Notes under the pieces: model-generated
The model's database searches: none
What the model saw: only the letters and a program-made list of their open reading frames with translations
What the model was told of the DNA's origin: nothing
Shown here: in pieces, positions 1 to 7,015 of the stretch
How the letters are laid out: each line of letters opens with the position of its first letter
Position numbering within the stretch: the stretch's first letter is position 1
Assembly (NCBI GenBank): GCA_016714365.1
Contig: JADJNH010000005.1
Location: forward strand, 124,001-188,000
Length of the DNA: 64,000 nucleotides
Reading direction: 5' to 3'
Source of the DNA: Candidatus Vicinibacter affinis
GTDB taxonomy: Bacteria; Bacteroidota; Bacteroidia; Chitinophagales; Saprospiraceae
Position numbers and translations under genes: made by a program

Positions 1-1377
1 CTGGAGATGGAGTGTCACAAACTGGGAATTCCCGTAAGGACCCGTCACAATGAAGTGGCTCCAAGTCAATTTGAATTGGCACCTATGTTTGAAGTGGCTA
101 ACATTGCCGTCGATCATAATTCTCTACTAATGGATTTGATGGATCGTGTCGCCAGAAGACATCACCTCATTGTGCTGCTTCACGAAAAACCATTTGCCGG
201 AATCAACGGAAGTGGAAAACACAACAACTGGTCCATGAGCACAGATACAGGGACGAATTTATTGGGCCCTGGAAAAACACCTCGTAATAACCTGCAATTC
301 CTGACATTCTTCACCAATACCATTAAAGCGGTACACGATCATGCTGATTTGCTCCGCGCAAGCATTGCTGCTGAAAGCAATGATTATCGATTGGGAGCCA
401 ATGAGGCCCCACCAGCCATTATTTCCGTTTTTATAGGTGATTATCTCACCAGAGCATTGGAAGCCATCGAAACCAGAGTTGAAAATGATCTTAAAGAAGA
501 GGAAGAAAACGATCTGAAACTAGACATCCACAAAATGATTCCGGATGTTATGATGGACAATACCGACCGTAACAGAACTTCTCCTTTTGCCTTTACAGGA
601 AATAAATTTGAGTTCCGTGCGGTAGGTTCTTCTGCCAATTGTGCAGACCCGATGATGGTTCTTAATACGATCGTAGCGAATCAGCTGAATGATTTCAAAA
701 CCAAAGTGGATAAACACATTGCAGATGGAGAGAAGAAAGACTCTGCTATCTTGAAAGAGCTTCGTGAATGCATCAAGTCTTGCAAGAATATCCTTTTTGA
801 AGGTGATAACTACAGTGAAGCATGGGCAGCAGAGGCTGAAAAAAGAGGATTGCCAAATATCAAAACTACCCCTCTTGCGCTGGATGCCATCACTACCAAA
901 AAATCTCACCTTCTTTTCACCTCCTTAAACATCATGAACGATCGTGAACTTGAAGCCAGGCATGAAATTTATCTGGAGAAGTACAACAAGAAAGTAGAAA
1001 TCGAATCAAGTCTCATTGAAGAACTCGCACTTAACCAAATTCTGCCGGCGTGTATGAGATATCAGACTGAAGTGATGGCCAATTTAAAAAATGCTGCTGA
1101 ATCAGGTATTCCAAAATCTGCCATGAAAACACAACAGCAAATCGTAGAAATCTTATCTACACACATAGAAGGTATGTATCAGAACATTCAAAAAATGGTA
1201 GAAGAAAGACATAAAGCTCATCAGCAAAAATCAACCCGTGAAACAGCACTTTATCTTTGTGATAAAGTAAAACCGCTATTCCTCGAAATAAGATCTCATG
1301 CCGATGATTTGGAACTCTATGTCGAGGATAAATACTGGCCACTTCCAAAGTATAGGGAGATTCTTTTCAACCGATAA
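1..1377 (+). CDS. glnN: Glutamine synthetase type III, C-terminal part (5' end outside window)
   Basis: This is the last 458 residues of a type III glutamine synthetase, which makes glutamine from glutamate, ammonia and ATP in the cytoplasm. The reading frame is open from the first base, so the gene starts upstream; the family is usually about 700-730 residues. Visible family motifs are NEVAPSQFELAPMFE, the ATP/glutamate-site stretch INGSGKHNNWS and the segment NRTSPFAFTGNKFEFRAVGS. The long helical C-terminal tail, absent from type I enzymes, is typical of GSIII. The gene ends in a strong hairpin with a T-rich tail at 1397-1436. Type I enzymes are ruled out by the motif set. Confidence 0.95.
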   Translation: MEMECHKLGIPVRTRHNEVAPSQFELAPMFEVANIAVDHNSLLMDLMDRVARRHHLIVLLHEKPFAGINGSGKHNNWSMSTDTGTNLLGPGKTPRNNLQFLTFFTNTIKAVHDHADLLRASIAAESNDYRLGANEAPPAIISVFIGDYLTRALEAIETRVENDLKEEEENDLKLDIHKMIPDVMMDNTDRNRTSPFAFTGNKFEFRAVGSSANCADPMMVLNTIVANQLNDFKTKVDKHIADGEKKDSAILKELRECIKSCKNILFEGDNYSEAWAAEAEKRGLPNIKTTPLALDAITTKKSHLLFTSLNIMNDRELEARHEIYLEKYNKKVEIESSLIEELALNQILPACMRYQTEVMANLKNAAESGIPKSAMKTQQQIVEILSTHIEGMYQNIQKMVEERHKAHQQKSTRETALYLCDKVKPLFLEIRSHADDLELYVEDKYWPLPKYREILFNR

Positions 1378-1396
1378 TTAAAAAATATTTTTGATG

Positions 1397-1436
1397 AATC
1401 CCGTGTTCGTTCATTCGAGCACGGGATTTTTATTTT
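1397..1436 (+). terminator. Rho-independent terminator of glutamine synthetase
   Basis: A 13-bp stem (1397-1409 with 1416-1428, one G-T pair) has a 6-nt loop and is followed by a T-rich tail. It lies 20 bp after the glutamine synthetase stop codon. Confidence 0.85.
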
Positions 1437-1438
1437 AA

Positions 1439-2653
1439 TCAAGAATTGTCATTAGAGTTCGTAGTGAGAGTCAAAATAAATTCGCGACAGGACTTAAGGA
1501 ATGCAGTTTTTTTTACATCAGTGCGCATGTGGATCATGACAATGTATCGGGCTCCTATAAAGATTACAACTGTGGCAACCTGTGTTACGATTCACACCGA
1601 GGAATTGACATTGCTATAGGGCCTTTCCCCTTCTAAAAAATGGACCAAGATCAAGTGGAGGTAATTGCATCTGCTCCCGGCATCATAATTGATAAATACG
1701 ATGGCGAATTTGATAAAAAATGTGCAGGTGTTTCAAGCAGTGCGAAAGCCAATTATGCAGTAATTCAACATGCCGATGGTTCCAGGGCGATCTACTTCCA
1801 CATGAAGTCCGGAAAAACAACCACCAAAGCCATTGGGGAAAACATCGCTGCAAGTGAAAAAATTGGAATTGTGGGAAGTTCTGGAAATTCTTCGGGGCCG
1901 CATTTACACTTTGAAATATGGGCAGGCAGCACTGTAAGTACTTTAGTGGACCCCTTTGCAGGCAACTGAAATGTAAAAAATGCTCAATCCTGGTGGAACA
2001 CTCTGAAAATTTACAAAGATCCTGAACTCATACAGGCCTCCGTGCACACTACAGATGTAGTAATTCCAGCTTGTCCAACAACGGAAACACCTAACCAAAC
2101 TGAAGTTTTCAATTTACCTTTTCAGGGATCCGGCCTGCCTGTGGGATTTGCAAAGTTTTACATTTTCCTCAGAAATGAAACCAATGGGAAAGTAGTGGAA
2201 ATGAGCATCATCAATCCGGATCAAACCACCTTCACAAGCTGGACCCGGAATTCTAATAATGATTCCAAATTCAGATATTGGGGGTATTCAAAAAAATTGC
2301 CAACGATTCCAGGTCGATACACCTTTTCTGCAACCTACAATGGAAGGACTTGCTCTCAAATGTTTGAAGTAAAAGTCCCTTCTGATGTTAAAACACCTCT
2401 TAATAAGTTAGGTAGAATAAACTTACAGCCAAATCCCTTCAAAATATCTACTAAAATTATTTTGCCAAATGTTGCTGAAAATGTCAGTTATACCATCTCT
2501 AATGGTATAGGTCAAGTGGTAAAATTCGGCACCATACCTGCAGGTAATACCTTAGAGATTACCCGCGACAATCTACCGGCATGACTTTATTTTCTAAAGT
2601 TGAATAAAGTCAGTTTATCAGATAATACCACCAAAATGTTGGTCATAGATTGA
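1439..2653 (+). pseudogene. Decayed T9SS-exported M23 family metallopeptidase
   Basis: One continuous reading frame encodes an M23 (LytM-type) peptidase followed by a T9SS type A sorting domain. Three in-frame stops break it: TAA at 1634, TGA at 1967 and TGA at 2582. The natural end would be TGA at 2651. Peptidase features are HRGIDIAI (first zinc-ligand region), YFHMKSG and GPHLHFEIWAG (HxH motif). The end, LYFLKLNKVSLSDNTTKMLVID after the third stop, is a sorting-domain tail. The 5' end is missing: there is no start codon or signal peptide, and the frame begins just after the glnN terminator. I see no frameshifts. From family patterns the stops replace a probable Tyr, a Cys (AGNCN-like) and a Gly (LPAGLY). 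The intact ancestor would have been a secreted cell-wall hydrolase. Confidence 0.85.
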
Positions 2654-3059
2654 ATTTACCAGTAATTCCATGCTAAAAACATAGAGCTTACTTTAATTGG
2701 CTTCCAAATAATATAATGCGGTGATGGTATTTTTCATCACAATTCAGCTAAAAAGCCGTATATTTGTGGTCCTCACCAATACATCGTGACTATTTTCGTT
2801 ACCATTCGTTGCCAAAAGTCTGTAACCCATTGTGACATATATCTAAGCAGGACGAATTGGGATGTGTAAGGAACTTTAAGAAATGATTCTTCCTTATATA
2901 GGTTAGTGTTATTTATAAATAAATAATAGTTTAATCGAGTAATTGTATCATTGTTTTTTCATTTAATAATGAAAGCATTTTGCTCTCACTTTCTTAAATT
3001 CATGATAAAATAATGCGCCGGAAATTTTCAAACGTCATCAATAAAGCTGTTAATTAAAT
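2654..3059. other. Intergenic region upstream of the cold-shock gene
   Basis: About 400 AT-rich bases without a convincing gene. It should carry the promoter and 5' leader of the cold-shock-domain gene, which in this family are often long, but I could not pick a convincing promoter pair or RNA structure by eye. Confidence 0.4.
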
Positions 3060-3515
3060 ATGGGTAAATCACAAGAAACTTTTAGTAAGAAAGAAAAAGA
3101 GAAAAAAAGAATTAAGAAAAAACAAGACAAAGATCAAAAAAAGGAAGAGCGTAAAGCAAATGCCGTTAAAGGTAAAACCCTTGAAGAAATGTTTGCGTAT
3201 GTTGACGAAAATGGAAACATATCAACCACCCCTCCAGATCCAAACAAAAAACATGTCTTCAAAAAAGAAGATATGCAGATCAGCGTTTCCAGAACGGAAC
3301 CAGGAGAAGCAGTGGAAGTAGTTAGAACTGGTATTGTCACCTTCTTTAATGACTCAAAAGGTTATGGATTTATAAAAGATCTGGAAAGTCAGGAAAGTGT
3401 CTTTGTCCATATCAATGGACTCGTTGACCGGGTAAAAGAAAGAGACAAAGTAAAATTCGAGACAGAAAGAGGTCATAAAGGACTGAACGCTGTAAAGGTT
3501 ACCGTTGTGAATTAA
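3060..3515 (+). CDS. Cold-shock-domain protein with basic N-terminal extension
   Basis: A 151-residue predicted RNA-binding protein. Residues about 88-151 form a cold-shock domain, with RNP1 as KGYGFI (100-105) and RNP2 as VFVHI (114-118). The N-terminal 38 residues are almost entirely Lys, Glu and Arg (KKEKEKKRIKKKQ), and are followed by a linker containing LEEMFAYVDENGN. Canonical CspA proteins are about 70 residues, so this is the extended form common in Bacteroidota. Its likely role is as an RNA chaperone or in nucleic-acid binding. It is a single-gene unit bounded downstream by the bidirectional terminator at 3745-3783. Confidence 0.88.
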   Translation: MGKSQETFSKKEKEKKRIKKKQDKDQKKEERKANAVKGKTLEEMFAYVDENGNISTTPPDPNKKHVFKKEDMQISVSRTEPGEAVEVVRTGIVTFFNDSKGYGFIKDLESQESVFVHINGLVDRVKERDKVKFETERGHKGLNAVKVTVVN

Positions 3516-3863
3516 TTTTTGGTGAAGCGGTGGAAATTTTATTCTGATTTTCAAGCGCCTTTTTAAAAATTAATGGTACTTCATGGAGACCTGATTTCAT
3601 AAAGTCGAGCATGTTATAATGGTTTTGTGCTTTATCCAAAGCTCCCATTCTACAAAATATTAGATTGAAAGTTAGCTTCATATACTTTAATTTCAATCTG
3701 GGTTTGCATTTAAAACAAGATTTCAAGTTCAATAATATATATTTAAAAAAGGGAGTCATTCGTTTGAATGTGCTCCCTTTTTTATTAATTCGACGAGCTG
3801 TCATAAAACTTACAATTCAATTAAACATATATTTGCCTTAATAGATACTCATAAATATCTTGT
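3516..3863. other. Convergent intergenic region
   Basis: About 350 bases between two convergent genes. The only feature I can support is the bidirectional terminator at 3745-3783. A 101-residue minus-strand frame crosses the region, but it lacks a signal, a recognisable domain and a clear ribosome-binding context, so it is not called. Confidence 0.5.
3745..3783. terminator. Bidirectional terminator between convergent genes
   Basis: An 11-bp outer stem (A6 then GGGAG at 3745-3755, pairing with CTCCC then T6 at 3773-3783) encloses a second small stem. A run on one side and T run on the other let it serve both the plus-strand cold-shock gene and the minus-strand TPR gene. Confidence 0.75.
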
Positions 3864-4550
3864 TTAAAGTAGTTCAATCATCCCCTTGCAAATACTTTGA
3901 TATTTTCCACCTTCGTAATTCAATTGACGGAACAGACTGGCTGATATTTTCCTACCCTCCGGTATCATAAGTGAGGAGATTCCAAAATAAAATTTGACAT
4001 CATCCTTGAATTCAGGGTTAATAAACCCAACAGCAAACGCAAGGTTTTTATTTAACAATGAAAAATTACTAGCAGCTACACCGTATCGACCACTGTACAA
4101 TTGTGAGAGGGCCAGATAATATCTTGCAACTTTATCCTCCGGATGCGCCTTTGTATAATTATAGAACAATTTCTGTGATTCAACAAAGTTCCATTTTTCA
4201 AACAACTGTACTCCTTTATTAAATGATTCGATATCTCTACAGCTCAATAATTCTAAGGTGGTTTCTGACACCTCAGACTCCAATTGGTTTCTAACCAATG
4301 GTGATTCAAATTCAACAGTTGTTTCCTCACCATCCACTAAGCAACTTGAAATAGTATGCTGTACAATATAGGGGAACCTGGTGATCTTATAGTTATTGAT
4401 GAGACTTACATCCGGACCATGCGTTGCGTCCGAAGAGTTGAACAAGATTTCAGAACTTGCAGTAAATCCTTTAATTCCCTGCGCTGAAATAAAATTTCCC
4501 TTGAGGATTAAAAGAAGAGTTAAAAGTGAAATTAAAAATGCCTTTTTCAT
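3864..4550 (-). CDS. Secreted TPR-like protein, possible sensor partner of the sigma/CHAT locus
   Basis: A 228-residue protein of unknown function. A signal peptide (about residues 1-23, ending in ISAQ) indicates export. The N-terminal half is unassigned. From about residue 115 the chain reads like two or three TPR helical hairpins (KLFYNYTKAHPEDKVARYY, YYLALSQLYSGRYGVAASNF) and ends with a compact helix (YQSICKGMIELL). The helical repeat segment resembles the C-terminal domain of the anti-sigma-like protein at 6143-6931, with YYLA-type helices and a closing hydrophobic helix in both. It lies 2 kb from the sigma gene on the opposite strand, and a shared role with that locus is inferred from position and resemblance only. 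Confidence 0.7.
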   Translation of the reverse strand: MKKAFLISLLTLLLILKGNFISAQGIKGFTASSEILFNSSDATHGPDVSLINNYKITRFPYIVQHTISSCLVDGEETTVEFESPLVRNQLESEVSETTLELLSCRDIESFNKGVQLFEKWNFVESQKLFYNYTKAHPEDKVARYYLALSQLYSGRYGVAASNFSLLNKNLAFAVGFINPEFKDDVKFYFGISSLMIPEGRKISASLFRQLNYEGGKYQSICKGMIELL

Positions 4551-4725
4551 GATTTGAATAATTTAATTGTTAAAAATAATTTTTAGTTTTTTGCCGGCAG
4601 GTTTGTTCTTTAACATCCCTTGCAAACAGCTTCATATAAATGGTGTAAATAATTTCAAATATTTAAGGTCAGTCATGAATTATTTTTATTTTTTTTAAAA
4701 ACTAAATATGTACTGTAAAAGAAAA

Positions 4726-4757
4726 CTGCGAAAGTGATGCATTCATCACTTTCGCAG
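4726..4757 (-). terminator. Terminator of the small secreted-protein gene
   Basis: A perfect 14-bp inverted repeat (4726-4739 with 4744-4757) has a 4-nt loop. Read on the minus strand it is followed by TTTTCTTTTA, which fits a Rho-independent terminator 33 bp after the small gene at 4790-5125. Confidence 0.8.
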
Positions 4758-4789
4758 CAGTAGGTAAGGAGGTATGTCAGTTAATATCT

Positions 4790-5125
4790 CTATTTTCTAA
4801 TTCGGTGGTAGTATAACCAACACCTTCTGAAACAAGGTTGGTTTATCACTATACCGGGATCACCACATTGCTTGGTACAAATTTCAAAAATCACCTTTTC
4901 ATCAAGTTCATCTACCTTAGATTTGCTAACTTTTAAATCTGATTTTGTGCCAATTTCAAAATTGATCTTTGTGTTTACTTTTGGATTTTCAATTTCCACA
5001 GAAGTTCTCCTAACCTCCCTGATAGAAGCAGCCTCAGCAGGAAAGTTTAAAAAATCCTTTGAAAAGCCTTCTCCCATAAAAAGTACAAAAGCTAAATTGA
5101 CTGAGAAAATAAATTGCCGTTTCAT
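4790..5125 (-). CDS. Small secreted protein with four C-terminal cysteines
   Basis: A 111-residue protein I do not recognise. A hydrophobic N-terminus (MKRQFIFSVNLAFVLFMGEG) suggests a signal peptide. The middle is Lys/Glu-rich with NFEIGTK and FEICTK. The C-terminus has four cysteines in the pattern CTKQC...CFRRC, which could form two disulfides outside the cytoplasm. Its own strong terminator at 4726-4757 argues that it is transcribed. It lies between the secreted TPR protein and the sigma-factor gene, in the intergenic-rich part of the accessory locus. Confidence 0.6.
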   Translation of the reverse strand: MKRQFIFSVNLAFVLFMGEGFSKDFLNFPAEAASIREVRRTSVEIENPKVNTKINFEIGTKSDLKVSKSKVDELDEKVIFEICTKQCGDPGIVINQPCFRRCWLYYHRIRK

Positions 5126-5549
5126 AAAAAATAATTTAATTGTTAAAAAAATAATAAACAGTTAAAACAAAGTCGAAGAAGTTTCTTGATCGAAATTGAA
5201 GTTCAAAATATATCTTCAAGTTTGTCTACACTATTATGGTGTATAAAAGCCTTAATAATTAAGGCCTGGTATAAAATTTATTTTTTTTACATTATATTTA
5301 TAATATTTTGCATATAAGTAAGACTAGTTTGCCATTTACCTATTCTTCATTATAACCTAAAATTTATATCCCACTTGAAACTTATTTAATGGTTGTTGTA
5401 AGACACTAAATTCTTTAGAAATTGTAATTCCAGTATAAGAGACGCCCAGGATGGGATGTAATTTTAGCTTATAATGTCCGGCCAAAAAAAAAATGCCTAA
5501 TTTGCCTTAATTTATTATTTATTTTTACACTGTATAATTAATAGAATCT
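5126..5549. other. Intergenic region before the sigma-factor gene
   Basis: About 420 AT-rich bases. It separates the divergent small secreted gene and the sigma-factor gene and so should contain both promoters. It also holds a possible remnant of an outer-membrane protein gene on the minus strand (5357-5513) and a short palindrome, CCTTAATAATTAAGG, near 5250. Confidence 0.5.
5357..5513 (-). pseudogene. Possible 3' remnant of an outer-membrane beta-barrel gene
   Basis: On the minus strand a frame of about 50 codons ends with TAG at 5357-5359. Its last residues include HPILGVSYTGITISKEF and it closes with VGYKF. Alternating polar and hydrophobic residues with a final Phe are typical of the last strand of an outer-membrane barrel. 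Upstream the frame hits a stop, and there is no start codon. A run of ten T residues lies within it. I read it as a fragment, but chance is possible at this length. Confidence 0.35.
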
Positions 5550-6137
5550 ATGTGTAAATCTTGTGAATCGTTTAAGCTCCATCTTATGGAAGGAGAGTTG
5601 GGTAGGAAAAAAGCCGCCCAAGGACTTTTTGAAGAAGAAATTATTCAAAAACATGCCAGGTATTTCTATTGGAAATATCAACGATTCGTTTCACTAGACT
5701 ATAACAGCTGGGAAGATTTTTACGTGGAAGTGGTTTTGCGAATTTTTAAGGAGAAAGAGGCCGGCAGGGGGCCAAGAGATAATTGTGACGGTTATTATTA
5801 CAAATTAACCAGAAACATTTGTGAAGAGATGGTAAGATCAACCAATAAATCAAAGGCTGTTCAGGATGAACTTTCACGATTGGATGAGCTTACCGGAGAT
5901 CCATATATCATTGAAAAAGTAAAAAAATATATAAACCAACTGGAATGTAAATGCAATCGCCTGTTGTACCATTATCATATTGAAGAACAATTGGTAAGAG
6001 ACAAAAAGGAACTGGTTAATATTCTGAAAGATAAATGTGGAAAGGAATACACGATTGGTTCGATTCCTGTTCACCTTTCTGGTTGTCTGAATAAATTAAC
6101 TGAATTAGTCGAAAATGATCCTGATCACTTATTTTAA
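5550..6137 (+). CDS. Divergent ECF-like RNA polymerase sigma factor
   Basis: A 195-residue cytoplasmic protein resembling the divergent ECF sigma factors of Saprospiraceae-type bacteria. Residues about 45-100 have the region 2 pattern: a W/DxF helix (SWEDFYVEVVLRIFKEKE), a linker, then YYYKLTRNICEEMVR. The last 70 residues are a region-4-like segment (QLECKCNRLLYHYHI ... LSGCLNKLTEL). Region 4 is degenerate, which makes the call moderate. The gene is followed after 5 bp by a membrane protein with an anti-sigma-like N-terminus, the usual sigma/anti-sigma arrangement. Six cysteines, including CKSC near the start, are unusual for a sigma factor. An alternative is a non-sigma DNA-binding regulator. 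Confidence 0.65.
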   Translation: MCKSCESFKLHLMEGELGRKKAAQGLFEEEIIQKHARYFYWKYQRFVSLDYNSWEDFYVEVVLRIFKEKEAGRGPRDNCDGYYYKLTRNICEEMVRSTNKSKAVQDELSRLDELTGDPYIIEKVKKYINQLECKCNRLLYHYHIEEQLVRDKKELVNILKDKCGKEYTIGSIPVHLSGCLNKLTELVENDPDHLF

Positions 6138-6142
6138 ATAAA

Positions 6143-6931
6143 ATGGAAAATACATCAATTAAATTTCAAGAATATTTAGACCATCGTCTGAGTCCTGAAG
6201 AAGAAGCAGCCTTTAAAGCTGAGTTACAAATCGACAAAAAACTTAAAAGTAAATTTGTTGCATTCCTACTAAAAAAACTCCAGGTTCAAGACGCAGTGGA
6301 TCCCGACACCCGGGAAATGGTTTCAGAAGTTTATCGGAATATGACTCCGGTAAAAATGTCAAACCCATCCAAGATTTATAGATTGAATAGGTTTGCTTCA
6401 GACAACTGGCCAAAACTTGCAGCAGCGGCATCCTTTTTGTTGGTGATGAGCTATTTAATTTCTGTTTACACATCAGATGCTCACAATACCGGTAAAAATC
6501 TAAACGAAATCATGCTGGAGCCGATAAGTATGGAAAGGGCTTCTTCCTCAGATATGCAACTTTACGAGAAAGCTTCTTATTTCTACTTCAAACCAAAACC
6601 TCTTACAGACAGCCTAGAAGGCTTGTCAAATGCATGTCGCGCTTTCTGCTTACCTAAATACTACCTTGCTCATGCCTACTTAAAAAACGAACAGTATGAT
6701 AAAGCAAATTTGTTATTTGAGGAGTGTTTGAAGAATATCGATTACATAAATCAGATTCCACAATTACAAGGCCATGATCAAGAGATCAGACTCAATGTAT
6801 TGATCAGCAGAGCAGGATTGAAAATGAATTCTAGGGAAATCCTAAATGACTTGAATCAATTAATTAGTGAACTTCAACCAAATGATGACATTTATGAAAA
6901 TGCTCAATCTTTGCGGAAATTATTGAATTAA
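6143..6931 (+). CDS. Anti-sigma-like single-pass membrane protein with C-terminal TPR domain
   Basis: A 262-residue protein. Residues 1-45 match the zinc-less anti-sigma pattern of Bacteroidota (FQEYLDHRLSPEEEAAFKAEL). One transmembrane helix follows at about 91-109 (LAAAASFLLVMSYLISV). The remainder would lie in the periplasm and forms TPR-like hairpins (KYYLAHAYLKNEQYDKANLL, then a closing ENAQSLRKLLN helix). It is translated 5 bp after the sigma gene. By analogy to membrane anti-sigma factors it would hold the sigma factor at the membrane and sense through the outer TPR domain. It lacks a His/Cys zinc motif and a FecR domain. The role is inferred from topology and neighbours. Confidence 0.65.
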   Translation: MENTSIKFQEYLDHRLSPEEEAAFKAELQIDKKLKSKFVAFLLKKLQVQDAVDPDTREMVSEVYRNMTPVKMSNPSKIYRLNRFASDNWPKLAAAASFLLVMSYLISVYTSDAHNTGKNLNEIMLEPISMERASSSDMQLYEKASYFYFKPKPLTDSLEGLSNACRAFCLPKYYLAHAYLKNEQYDKANLLFEECLKNIDYINQIPQLQGHDQEIRLNVLISRAGLKMNSREILNDLNQLISELQPNDDIYENAQSLRKLLN

Positions 6932-7015
6932 AGTTTAATAAAATTTAGCTAAATCCTGCTAAATTTTACTAAATTCATTTTGGTACTTATTAGCAAAGTT
7001 CTCTTCAATTTTAAG

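Noticed and set aside
1439..2653. Reading the three in-frame stops as a reassigned code or selenocysteine
   Set aside because: TAA is among them, the gene also lacks its 5' end, and TGA works as the normal stop of intact genes such as hutH, so decay is the better explanation.
2654..3059. Short minus-strand peptide-like stretch near 2740-2830
   Set aside because: About 28 residues without a recognisable family; too short to support a gene or remnant.
3499..3804. A 101-residue minus-strand frame between convergent genes
   Set aside because: It overlaps the end of the cold-shock gene and the terminator, and has no signal, domain or ribosome-binding context. A chance frame in AT-rich sequence is more likely.
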